DNA of 64,000 nucleotides from Virgibacillus_P tibetensis (GTDB lineage Bacteria > Bacillota > Bacilli > Bacillales > Amphibacillaceae), in contig NZ_JARZFX010000001.1 of assembly GCF_036026595.1 (NCBI RefSeq), positions 835,891 to 899,890 of the forward strand. The letters run 5' to 3'. A model generated the notes under the pieces. The model did not search any database. It had not been told where the DNA came from and saw nothing but the letters and a program-made list of their open reading frames with translations. Positions 18,892 through 26,242 of the stretch are shown here, piece by piece. A program made the position numbers and the translations under genes. How positions within the stretch are numbered: the first letter of the stretch is position 1; every line of letters begins with the position of its first letter.

Positions 18892-19323
18892 TTATATATC
18901 AAAATCCATTAGGTTTTCAGCAATTTCAGCAAAAGATTCTTCAGAATTATTGAAGTAATCCTCCCAACTTTCACTTGCCCAAAATTCAATTCGATTAGAT
19001 ACTCCAATCACAACACATTCTTTATCTAATACAGCGTAGTTTCTTAACGGTTGTGGAAGGTTTATTCTTCCCTGTTTATCAACTTCACATTCCACCGCAC
19101 CCGAAAAGAAAAAACGTGTGAATGCCCTAGCATCTTTCTTGGTCAATGGGAGCTTTTTTAATTTTTCTTCCAATAATTTCCACTCATCCATTGGGTAAGC
19201 AAATAAACACTTATCCAGTCCACGGGTTACTACAAAGGTTTCTCCAAGTTCATCACGAAACTTAGAAGGGACAATTATTCTACCTTTAGTATCAATGTTG
19301 TGTTGAAATTCACCCATGAACAT
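18892..19323 (-). CDS. mraZ: Transcriptional regulator MraZ
   Basis: 143 aa, the family length. MraZ is a DNA-binding protein with two AbrB/SpoVT-like halves; conserved DxGR motifs are DTKGRIIVPSKFRDEL (about 11-26) and DKQGRINLPQPLR (about 81-93). It forms a ring and represses the promoter of its own division cluster. RBS GTGGGG lies 8 bases before the ATG. Its expected binding site is visible just upstream (19357-19380). It is the first gene of the cluster that runs to ftsZ. Confidence 0.95.
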   Translation of the reverse strand: MFMGEFQHNIDTKGRIIVPSKFRDELGETFVVTRGLDKCLFAYPMDEWKLLEEKLKKLPLTKKDARAFTRFFFSGAVECEVDKQGRINLPQPLRNYAVLDKECVVIGVSNRIEFWASESWEDYFNNSEESFAEIAENLMDFDI

Positions 19324-19356
19324 ATAGCTAGCCCCACTTTCTTATTTTTCATATTA

Positions 19357-19380
19357 CCACATTCCCCCACCATTCACCAC
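19357..19380 (-). promoter_or_regulatory. MraZ operator: three GTGG repeats with 10-base period
   Basis: On the minus strand the stretch reads GTGG-N6-GTGG-N6-GTGG, with repeats starting at 19380, 19370 and 19360, exactly one helical turn apart. Known MraZ boxes are three or four TGGG-type direct repeats spaced by about 10 bases in front of mraZ. It lies 34-57 bases before the mraZ start. The sequence before it is AT-rich (ATATTATAAAT), fitting a promoter overlap. Confidence 0.8.
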
Positions 19381-19443
19381 TTATTTATAATATTTTTTGT
19401 ATTAATCCTAAAAAGAGGTATTTGGAATAAAATAAGACAAAAA

Positions 19444-19482
19444 GAAAAAGCCGTCATATCAATGATAGACGGCTTTTTCTTT
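19444..19482 (-). terminator. Terminator after bshC
   Basis: Arms GAAAAAGCCGTC (19444-19455) and GACGGCTTTTTC (19468-19479) pair perfectly over 12 bases with a 12-base loop, with T-rich tails on both strands. It separates the bshC operon from the mraZ promoter. Confidence 0.85.
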
Positions 19483-19496
19483 GATCCCCCATTAAA

Positions 19497-19510
19497 GTGG
19501 GGGAATGTGG
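19497..19510 (+). repeat. Second MraZ-box-like copy, perfect inverse of the operator core
   Basis: GTGGGGGAATGTGG on the plus strand is an exact inverted copy of the 14-base core of the MraZ operator at 19357-19370. It contains two GTGG units with a 10-base period. The 126 bases between the copies hold the bshC terminator and the mraZ promoter region. A small hairpin of CCCCCA / TGGGGG (19486-19503) overlaps it. Confidence 0.7.
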
Positions 19511-19527
19511 ACGATATTTTGTTACTA

Positions 19528-21147
19528 CTAGATATATACTAAATAGTGATCATTTTCGAATGAGCATGGAGAATTTGTTATGTCCTTAATAAAGGCATTA
19601 CCATATTCATTGAGCCAAGGCAACGGATTCCAGATTCTTTCCTGTAATCCTTGTTGCGGATGAAGGGCGATTGATATCCGATCAAATTCGAGCAACTCTT
19701 TTGCATACTTATCTTCAAGTGTTTTTATAATCCGGTCTTCTAAATACTCAATATCACATTGCAGGTAATATAAGTTCTTCTCAGCCAATTCCCCCAAGTC
19801 CGCTCGTATCCCCTTCGCAATATCCCTTAAAGGTTTATGGGCTTGGTCGACTGCAAGTTTAATTTCGCTGGCCACCTTATGAATTGGCGGGTCACTTTTG
19901 GAGGCAAGCCAGTTCTCCTTCATTTCATTAATGCCATGGTTAACTGCGAATGTGGGGGTGATTTCATATTTTTTCAATGTTTTTTCTATATTTCGATCAA
20001 TGTAAGTTAACGAAAGCCTTGGTATTACAGGCGGCATCTTAATATTCAGAGATTCAAAAGCTGGCTTTAATACTGCCCAATAACTAATTTCACCTGGTCC
20101 ACCGATAAATGCCAGTGTAGGAAATAGTAATTCTTGCATTAACGGCCGCGTTACAACATTGTTACTTAATAGTTCGGGGTGCCGTCTTGCTACATCCAGC
20201 AATTCTTCTGTTGAAAATAAGACCTCTTTCTGTTTCCCTATCCATTCACCAGCCCCATTCCTTTCAAGCAAAATCCGTTCATTATTTTTATGATAAAAGA
20301 TATGGGCGTCAGTTGATTTTACATCGAGTGATAGAGTGTAACCTGATTGCTCTAACTGCTGGGAGGCTTCAACAATATCTTTACTGATTTCAGGTTGTCT
20401 TTCAATTAGTTGTACAAAGTGTTCACTCTCCAACCTGCGTACTCCCGGTTGTGCAGAATCAATCAAAACTAACCCTTCATCGCTAAAAAGGTTATAAATA
20501 ACACGTGCAAAGAAATCAACATAAGTAGATGACTTATCAAGACAGCTTTTCACAGAATGGTATAAATCTTTTGTGTACTGGGTCTCTTCCAATTGTTCAA
20601 ATAGCTGATTCAGCCACTGATTACTGTAGGTAGAATCAATTTCTATATGGGAGACTGAGCTTTTTCCGAAGATGCGCTGCAAAAGTTTGTGCTTTTTCAT
20701 TTTTGATTTATCCGGTAAAAAAATATGGTTAATTTCATCAAAATCATGATCTTCTCCAGCAATCCAAAAAACAGGAATAACCGGCACTCCCAATTCTGCT
20801 TCTTGTTGTCTTGCTAGCTGGACGATAGATATTACTTTATTTATAGTATACATTGGCCCAGTTAATAGTCCGGCTTGTTGTCCACCTATAATTACAACAC
20901 TGTTTTCTTTCTTTAATCTTTCTATGTTGTAAAAAGTTGATTGAGGAGCATCCCATTTTTCATTCATCGTATGTAATACTTGGGTAAGTTTCTCTCGTTC
21001 AAAATTGTACCCCCCCAAATCCTTCATTCTTTGGTTAAGATCGGTAAAAGGGAGATACTCAAAAAACTTCATAATTTCTTCTTTATTTTGTCGATAATCA
21101 TTCATTAATGTATTTTGGCTATGTAGCTGTATAGGGTCGACCTGCAT
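19528..21147 (-). CDS. bshC: Putative cysteine ligase BshC (bacillithiol synthesis)
   Basis: 539 aa from the ATG at 21147 (AGAAGGAG upstream), the same length as B. subtilis BshC (YllA). BshC adds cysteine to GlcN-malate in the last step of bacillithiol synthesis, the low-molecular-weight thiol of Bacillaceae. Recognisable family blocks are VIIGGQQAGLLTGPMYTINK and PVFWIAGEDHDFDEINH near residues 90-140, and the C-terminal coiled-coil part with ERIWNPLPWLNEYG. It lies directly before mraZ, as in B. subtilis. Confidence 0.95.
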   Translation of the reverse strand: MQVDPIQLHSQNTLMNDYRQNKEEIMKFFEYLPFTDLNQRMKDLGGYNFEREKLTQVLHTMNEKWDAPQSTFYNIERLKKENSVVIIGGQQAGLLTGPMYTINKVISIVQLARQQEAELGVPVIPVFWIAGEDHDFDEINHIFLPDKSKMKKHKLLQRIFGKSSVSHIEIDSTYSNQWLNQLFEQLEETQYTKDLYHSVKSCLDKSSTYVDFFARVIYNLFSDEGLVLIDSAQPGVRRLESEHFVQLIERQPEISKDIVEASQQLEQSGYTLSLDVKSTDAHIFYHKNNERILLERNGAGEWIGKQKEVLFSTEELLDVARRHPELLSNNVVTRPLMQELLFPTLAFIGGPGEISYWAVLKPAFESLNIKMPPVIPRLSLTYIDRNIEKTLKKYEITPTFAVNHGINEMKENWLASKSDPPIHKVASEIKLAVDQAHKPLRDIAKGIRADLGELAEKNLYYLQCDIEYLEDRIIKTLEDKYAKELLEFDRISIALHPQQGLQERIWNPLPWLNEYGNAFIKDITNSPCSFENDHYLVYI

Positions 21148-21243
21148 AAATCCCATGCTCCTTCTATTCATAATGTCCACCATGTATTTTACATAATTCC
21201 ATATAAAATATCATGTAATCTGTTTGCCTTACCCTTAATTTTT

Positions 21244-21627
21244 CTAAAGAAAAAATATTCGTTGGATAATCCCGATGGGTAATAAGAAGCAATACAGGAA
21301 TAAAAATAGTAGAAAACAAAGTCTCCAAAAGACTTTAAAAGCTTTTCTAAATATAATTTCAGTCTCACTTTTCCATTGTATAAATACAATTCCAGTAAAT
21401 ATACACAATAGCAGTGCTGAAACGATACCGATCATTTGTCTATTAAAAACAATAGTAAGTAAAATAGTAACAGCTATAATATATAAAAGAGTAGTCCAGT
21501 TTGCCGCTTTATGTACTGCCTTTAACTTCTGATTATATAGTTTCTTAGTAATTTTATAAATGATCCATGTTGCAATCAATGGAACAGTAACGAAAAAAGA
21601 AATACTGTAAATAATAAAATCAATCAT
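21244..21627 (-). CDS. Small membrane protein, DUF3397 type
   Basis: 127 aa with about four membrane segments (residues 3-24, 45-64, 66-86, 97-122) and a short basic loop (KKLYNQKLKAVHKAAN). Size, topology and place between panE-like ylbQ and bshC fit the DUF3397 family of Bacillaceae, whose function is unknown. It lies 10 bases after the panE-like gene and is probably co-transcribed with it and with bshC. Confidence 0.75.
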   Translation of the reverse strand: MIDFIIYSISFFVTVPLIATWIIYKITKKLYNQKLKAVHKAANWTTLLYIIAVTILLTIVFNRQMIGIVSALLLCIFTGIVFIQWKSETEIIFRKAFKVFWRLCFLLFLFLYCFLLPIGIIQRIFFL

Positions 21628-21637
21628 GCTATTTCCC

Positions 21638-22513
21638 TTATCCCCTTTTCAGTTCCAATGCCTTAATGCTGTTATAAACAAAAGATGTATATGGAATCGT
21701 GTGATTTTGATTGTTTTTCTTAATTAAATACCCCGATATTGCCTCTATTTCTGTTTCCCGTCTTTCTCTTATGTCCTTTAGCATTGATGAAATGTTACCT
21801 TCTGTGTTTTTTGCGACTTCTTTTACACGGTCCCATTGAATGTTAGGATCTAAGCCAAGAATTAAAGCGGCCTCCGCGCATAGTCCTTTAGCTAGTTTTC
21901 TGCTAAATGAATTTTGTACGATAGTACCATTGGGAAAATCAAGTAGTGCTGTTAATGGATTTATTACGGAATTAATTACTAACTTTTCTGCAAGTAATTT
22001 CGACCAGTCTTTATAACTGGAAACAGGAAATAATGGCTGTGTTAATTTTTCTGCAAACTCATATACGAACTCTTCATCACTGGAATGAGAAGCAAGCTTT
22101 ATACTCCCTTTTCCAGTATGTTCAACTACGTTATCTTCAAGCCGAAGCGCACCATGTTCGGTGACACCTAATATTATTGGCTGCTTAAGTATAGATAGAG
22201 ATTCTACATGCCCCATTCCATTTTGCAGAAAAACCAGAGGAGTAGATTTATCCACCATGACTAATTTGGGAACAATTGAAGCAATATGATTTTGTTTCAC
22301 ACAGACAATCAAACAGTCTTCTTTTTTCAGCTCTTCAATAAGTAATGCATTTATTTTTATAGGGTGGGGAGAACCCACAACAAGCAAACCATGTTGGTTT
22401 ATTTTTTCCTTTTGCTGTTTTCTTCGAACATACACGGTTATACTATGTTCACATGCCAATAACCCACTAAGTAGTAATCCAATCGATCCACCACCTATTA
22501 CTCCTATATTCAC
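21638..22513 (-). CDS. panE: Ketopantoate reductase family protein (YlbQ/PanE)
   Basis: 291 aa from a GTG with GGAGAGAGG upstream. 2-Dehydropantoate 2-reductase uses NADPH to make pantoate for coenzyme A. The N-terminal Rossmann motif GVIGGGSIGLLLSG (residues 4-17) binds the cofactor. The conserved block SKLLAEKLVINSVINPLTALLDFPNG (about 163-190) carries the Lys and Asn expected of the active site. Position before bshC matches ylbQ. A true panE role is likely but paralogues exist in this family. Confidence 0.87.
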   Translation of the reverse strand: MNIGVIGGGSIGLLLSGLLACEHSITVYVRRKQQKEKINQHGLLVVGSPHPIKINALLIEELKKEDCLIVCVKQNHIASIVPKLVMVDKSTPLVFLQNGMGHVESLSILKQPIILGVTEHGALRLEDNVVEHTGKGSIKLASHSSDEEFVYEFAEKLTQPLFPVSSYKDWSKLLAEKLVINSVINPLTALLDFPNGTIVQNSFSRKLAKGLCAEAALILGLDPNIQWDRVKEVAKNTEGNISSMLKDIRERRETEIEAISGYLIKKNNQNHTIPYTSFVYNSIKALELKRG

Positions 22514-22714
22514 AATTCCTCTCTCCTTCTGTACTTATTGTTCATTGTACCAAACCATGAGACTTTATGGAGTTAATAAGCACAAAATTTTCAGATGGAA
22601 ATGTATACTCAGTTTATTCTATTTCAATATTAATTTATTTATATTATAATAAATGAAAGAGAAATACCAAAATATTTCTGAAACTATAACAGAAATTCAT
22701 AGGGGGAGATTTAC

Positions 22715-23194
22715 ATGAATCAAATTAAAGTCGAAAAACTATTAATTAACTATAAAACATTAGAGAAATTCAAATTTTTCAAGGAATACGGTAATCAGGA
22801 ACTATCTATGTTAGAGGATTTAGAAAATAATCTTATGGAAAATCACAATGATTCACCATTTTACGGGATCTACTTTGGTGATAACCTAGTTGCGAGAATG
22901 AGCTTGTACAAGGTTAAGAAGAAATATGATGCCTATTTTGAACCGCCACAAGATTATTTAACGTTATGGAAATTGGAAGTTTTACCTAACTATAGAGGAA
23001 ATGGGTACGGCAAGGCATTAGTTGACTTTGCCAAGACTTATGATCTACCCATTAAAACAAATCCCCGGATTAACTCACATGGATTCTGGGAAAAAATGAA
23101 CTTCCAAAAAGCAAATTATGATATGGAAAGAGATCTGGGGGAAAATCCCCTAATATGGCTTCCTGAGGGTGTTAAAGAGCAGGAAACCGTTTAA
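22715..23194 (+). CDS. ylbP: GNAT acetyltransferase YlbP
   Basis: 159 aa. A GCN5-type N-acetyltransferase fold: the acetyl-CoA loop region LEVLPNYRGNGYGKALVDFAK is at residues 89-109, followed by the C-terminal beta strands. The RBS AGGGGGAG is strong. It is the only plus-strand gene between panE and gerR, as ylbP is in B. subtilis. The substrate is unknown. The C-terminal block MERDLGENPLIWLPEG is typical of YlbP orthologues. Confidence 0.87.
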   Translation: MNQIKVEKLLINYKTLEKFKFFKEYGNQELSMLEDLENNLMENHNDSPFYGIYFGDNLVARMSLYKVKKKYDAYFEPPQDYLTLWKLEVLPNYRGNGYGKALVDFAKTYDLPIKTNPRINSHGFWEKMNFQKANYDMERDLGENPLIWLPEGVKEQETV

Positions 23195-23301
23195 AGGAGC
23201 AAGTAGTGCGCCTGTTAAGAGGTACTGAATCATGGCCGCTGTTGCAAAAATGCAGCCGAGTTTACGCATAGACAAAATGGTACGTTTCCTAGACTACAAG
23301 C

Positions 23302-23345
23302 AAAGACATGAATGGTAAATATATCATTCATGTCTTTCTTTTTCG
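23302..23345 (+). terminator. Terminator between ylbP and gerR
   Basis: AAAGACATGAATG (23302-23314) pairs with CATTCATGTCTTT (23325-23337), a perfect 13-base stem, followed by CTTTTT on the plus strand. It ends ylbP and may also work for gerR on the other strand. Confidence 0.85.
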
Positions 23346-23371
23346 TTTAAGTATAAATGCTACTTCGCTAT

Positions 23372-23857
23372 TCATTTTTGCTGATTAGAACTAACCCACC
23401 CCCACAGCTTTCCCATCTCTTCCCAGGCGTTTTCATAACGCAGCAGCTGTTCTTTCAATTTTTCATTTTTCTTCTCAAGAAGTTCCAACTTGTTTTCATG
23501 CTCCTGTTTCACTATTTCGGTTTCATCAGGGAGTTTTGTCTTCATTTTTTCTAATAATAAGATTGCAGTTTCTATTGTATCTCTTTCCTGGTTATTAGTT
23601 GGTTCAGCAAAATCCCATAATTCATCTCTACTTCCTTTTTTTCTTTCTTCTTTTGCTAATTGAATTGCGTCCTGATAACGTTTACGAATAGTTGCATTCC
23701 ACCTGAATCCACAAGCAGCAGAAGTGCGTGATAGCTGCTTAGCTACTTCTTTAAAAGCCTCGAGCTGTGTTTTTCCTTCTCGAATATATCGAAGAACGGT
23801 TTCAGCTAAAATAATATCTTCATCTTTTGACCAAGCATCTTGGCGAGTCGCATTCAT
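23372..23857 (-). CDS. gerR: RsfA-family sporulation regulator GerR (YlbO)
   Basis: 161 aa. The N-terminal Myb/SANT-like DNA-binding domain (residues 5-65, WSKDEDIILAETVLRYIREG and CGFRWNATIRKRYQDAI) is typical of the RsfA family. A coiled coil (about 105-145) ends the protein. In B. subtilis GerR (formerly YlbO) acts in the mother cell under sigma-E and tunes spore coat gene expression. Strong RBS AAGGAGGG. A sigma-E type promoter lies just upstream. Confidence 0.88.
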   Translation of the reverse strand: MNATRQDAWSKDEDIILAETVLRYIREGKTQLEAFKEVAKQLSRTSAACGFRWNATIRKRYQDAIQLAKEERKKGSRDELWDFAEPTNNQERDTIETAILLLEKMKTKLPDETEIVKQEHENKLELLEKKNEKLKEQLLRYENAWEEMGKLWGWVSSNQQK

Positions 23858-23884
23858 AACATCCCTCCTTATACGTTTGCTATC

Positions 23885-23913
23885 AATGTATGCAAAAGAT
23901 AGGAGTGATAGAA
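23885..23913 (-). promoter_or_regulatory. Candidate sigma-E promoter of gerR
   Basis: On the minus strand TTCTATC (23907-23913) and CATACATT (23885-23892) are 14 bases apart. The -10 fits the sigma-E consensus CATACANT exactly. It lies about 28 bases before the gerR start. Confidence 0.55.
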
Positions 23914-23953
23914 TAAATCTTTACTCTTTTTTAAAGGAAAAGTGATTATGACA

Positions 23954-24715
23954 TTACTTGCGCTTTAGAAATTTTTCAACAGCTATTCTATGCTCTTTCG
24001 AGTCCCATAGTTTGGAACAGTTTCTAACTTCTTCATTCATCATGGAAGATAAGCCAAGACTAGATATCTTTTTCTTGTATTGATTCTTCAATATTTTCAT
24101 TTGCTCATAGGACTTTGTAATGTACGGTTGTAAGAGTTCATTCTTATTTTTCCACTCCTGTTCAGATACAATCCTGTTTAGCCAACCGTGCTCTTTTAAA
24201 GTAGTTGCCTCGTACACACTTGCCTCCATTAACCACTGCAGTGCAAAAGATGGGTTTACTTTTTCATATAGCAATACTCCACCACCCCATCCAGGTATAA
24301 TACCAAGATTCGTTTGCACAAAGCCAAATTTACCAGTGTCTTTTGCTATTCGTAAATCACATGCTGTTGCTATCTCACAACCTCCTCCTAGTGCATTTCC
24401 ATTCAATAGGCAGATCACTGGTACTGGAAAAGAAACAATGTCATATAACACATCTTTCATAGGATACAAATAAGAAAACGCCTCATCAGGGGTTAAGTCT
24501 CCATGTAAATCTGTTAAATCGCCACCTGCACAGAACATCTTCTTTCCAGCTCCTGAAAGTACCAGGAATGTAATAGAATCGTTTTTTGCAACTTCTAAAC
24601 TAGCCTTGAGTTCTCTCATCATTTTTCCCGAAATAGCGTTATGCTTCGCTGGTCGATTTAAACATATCTCGCCATAACCTTCGTCATACTTTTTATATTC
24701 AACTGTTTCAACCAC
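23954..24715 (-). CDS. Enoyl-CoA hydratase/isomerase family protein
   Basis: 253 aa, crotonase fold. The oxyanion-hole and acyl-CoA motifs are visible: FCAGGDLTDLHG near residues 61-72, NALGGGCEIATACDLRIAKD near 105-124 and LGIIPGWGGGVLL near 136-148. Start is GTG with AAAGGGAGAGAG before it. Specific substrate cannot be read. It overlaps by 8 bases a short upstream frame (24708-24908). It is an insertion relative to the B. subtilis ylbN-ylbO interval. Confidence 0.85.
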   Translation of the reverse strand: MVETVEYKKYDEGYGEICLNRPAKHNAISGKMMRELKASLEVAKNDSITFLVLSGAGKKMFCAGGDLTDLHGDLTPDEAFSYLYPMKDVLYDIVSFPVPVICLLNGNALGGGCEIATACDLRIAKDTGKFGFVQTNLGIIPGWGGGVLLYEKVNPSFALQWLMEASVYEATTLKEHGWLNRIVSEQEWKNKNELLQPYITKSYEQMKILKNQYKKKISSLGLSSMMNEEVRNCSKLWDSKEHRIAVEKFLKRK

Positions 24716-24908
24716 GTTGACTCTCTCCCTTTATCTCATTTTCTATGTATTCTCGAACTGAACAAAGCTTATGTGAAATTTCATTTAATTCCGTTACTGC
24801 GACAAGTGAAAATAATTTATTTAAAAGGCCATTTTCTAAAATACTATAACTGTACCTGTACAAGCGATTACTCAATTCACCGAAGACACCTATGACCAAC
24901 GCCGACAC
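24708..24908 (-). CDS. Possible small ORF before the enoyl-CoA hydratase gene
   Basis: 66 aa, GTG start, no clear RBS. The frame overlaps the next gene by 8 bases, which would allow translational coupling. The product (ends ISHKLCSVREYIENEIKGESQRG) is not recognised. It borders a degenerate repeat at its 5' side, so it may be the remnant of a longer gene or chance. Confidence 0.3.
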   Translation of the reverse strand: MSALVIGVFGELSNRLYRYSYSILENGLLNKLFSLVAVTELNEISHKLCSVREYIENEIKGESQRG

Positions 24909-24929
24909 TTGAACGTCGTGTTCGTCGAA

Positions 24930-25010
24930 AAAAGAACAGGCTGAAGCGTTCCCTATGGAAAGTGAGTGTTTTTCCGCAACACTGGATATGCACTCATCCT
25001 CTAAAGGACG
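24930..25010. repeat. Degenerate copy of a dispersed Bacillaceae intergenic repeat
   Basis: The block around 24940-24972 (CTGAAGCGTTCCCTATGGAA and following bases) resembles the common CTGAAGCG..CGCGGAAAGCGAG intergenic repeat of Bacillus-type genomes, with GC pairs decayed. It lies between rpmF and the small ORF. The resemblance is from memory of the repeat, not from an alignment. Confidence 0.35.
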
Positions 25011-25076
25011 GGAGGGAATCAGGCTTAAGTTACGTTGCTACATCAATAGCAAAAAGCGATGAGAAATGGGGACTAT

Positions 25077-25106
25077 AAAAAAAACAGACCAACTACGTGA
25101 TCTGTT
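25077..25106 (-). terminator. Terminator after rpmF
   Basis: On the minus strand ACAGATC pairs with GGTCTGT (one G-U pair) and is followed by eight T. It lies 15 bases past the rpmF stop. Confidence 0.75.
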
Positions 25107-25120
25107 CATTTCATAAATAA

Positions 25121-25297
25121 TTAACTATTACTTATTACTTCTTTACCATCATATTGACCGCATGATTTACAAACGTGGTGTGGTTTAGTTAACTCTCCAC
25201 AATTTGAACATTCTACCATGCCAGGTACGTGTAATTTTTTATGAGTACGACGTTGGTTTTTCACTTTTTTAGAAGTTCTTCTTTTTGGTACTGCCAT
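25121..25297 (-). CDS. rpmF: 50S ribosomal protein L32
   Basis: 58 aa, the usual length. Translation starts MAVPKRRTSKKVKNQRRTHK, the L32 signature, and contains a zinc ribbon with CxxC pairs at Cys30/Cys33 and Cys43/Cys46. It is therefore the zinc-binding (C+) form. RBS AAGGAGGTG is near-perfect. It follows ylbN by 48 bases, the conserved yceD/ylbN-rpmF pair seen across bacteria, and ends at a good terminator. Confidence 0.97.
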   Translation of the reverse strand: MAVPKRRTSKKVKNQRRTHKKLHVPGMVECSNCGELTKPHHVCKSCGQYDGKEVISNS

Positions 25298-25345
25298 GAC
25301 TTACACCTCCTTCATATAAAGAAAGCAAAACGAGAACAATTATTC

Positions 25346-25876
25346 CTATTCGTCTTCCTTGTTATCTTCAAATAATGACTCCAGCTTTTTTAAACGCGGA
25401 TCTATCGTCTTTTCTTTTTGTTTTTCTGAAATAAATGCCCATCCTTGTCCCTCAGCAGGAGCTGCTTTTTGAGCTTTTGTATCTTCAGAGAAAACGCGAA
25501 AAGGAACCTCTAATAAAATATTTTCCTTTATATACGGAGTTAAGTCAAGTACTTCCCCGTCAACTGGATGAATTTCATTTTCCTCTTCTTCTTCACTATA
25601 GTAAGACGACGTAGTGAACACCTCATCCGCTTTAACTTCAAAAGGATAGGGGACATCCACCAATGTACGTGCACACGGTAAAATCATTTCTCCACTTATA
25701 GAAAACGAGAAAATAATTTGCTCGCCCTGCAGGTAACAATTCCCATGCACCCTGACAGGTTTTATTTCACGTATATCATTATTTAAGCTTACCACTTCAG
25801 ATACATCTACCATTTCATCAAATGTAAGTGGTTCTTTATAAGCTTTTTTTCTAATTTGCGCTAATGCAAATTTCAT
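25346..25876 (-). CDS. ylbN: YceD/DUF177 family protein YlbN
   Basis: 176 aa from the ATG at 25876 (GAGGTG six bases upstream). The DUF177 core contains the motif region EMILPCARTLVDVPYPFEV around residues 65-85, where a Cys is conserved, and an acidic loop SEEEEENEIHPVDGEVLDL. The C-terminus is charged. It is paired with rpmF; in other bacteria and plants the family is linked to 23S rRNA or large-subunit assembly, but the molecular role is unsettled. Confidence 0.92.
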   Translation of the reverse strand: MKFALAQIRKKAYKEPLTFDEMVDVSEVVSLNNDIREIKPVRVHGNCYLQGEQIIFSFSISGEMILPCARTLVDVPYPFEVKADEVFTTSSYYSEEEEENEIHPVDGEVLDLTPYIKENILLEVPFRVFSEDTKAQKAAPAEGQGWAFISEKQKEKTIDPRLKKLESLFEDNKEDE

Positions 25877-26170
25877 TATGATCACCTCTAGGCAACAAGA
25901 GTTATTTTAAAAGAAAAATAGACTTTTGTCAACATATTTTCTTTACAGAATTAAAAAGCGGAGAAGCCTCTCAAAGAGAGTTTCCCCTATTTCTGCGACG
26001 TTTAATTACCTGATTATTTTTACCTGTCTTATTTATAGAAGAGAAATAGGAAAGCAATCGACCCAATCCTAGTTATTCAATTAAGATCTACCTATATCTT
26101 GTTAACAGCTGCTTAAATATAAGTTTAATTTCGATTAAATTCAGCTGCGGTGCCGATAGTCATGAAAATC
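25877..26170. other. Divergent intergenic region ylbN / tmcAL
   Basis: About 290 bases of AT-rich sequence between two divergent genes. A weak inverted repeat CTCTC-AAA-GAGAG lies near 25977-25989. No small gene was seen. Promoters for both genes must lie here but no clear pair of hexamers stands out. Confidence 0.4.
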
Positions 26171-26204
26171 AATCAAAGTATGATGCGCCAACTTTGATTT
26201 TTTG
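26171..26204 (+). terminator. Terminator-like hairpin just before tmcAL
   Basis: AATCAAAGT (26171-26179) pairs with ACTTTGATT (26191-26199), loop 11, followed by a T run. It sits only 40 bases before the tmcAL start on the same strand, so it either ends a short upstream transcript or attenuates tmcAL. Confidence 0.5.
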
Positions 26205-26242
26205 ATACACTTATTACCATTAGATGCATAGGAGTTGTTTGT

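Noticed and set aside
21189..21389. 66-codon minus-strand frame overlapping the DUF3397 gene
   Set aside because: Lies in another frame of a well-supported membrane gene and has no RBS.
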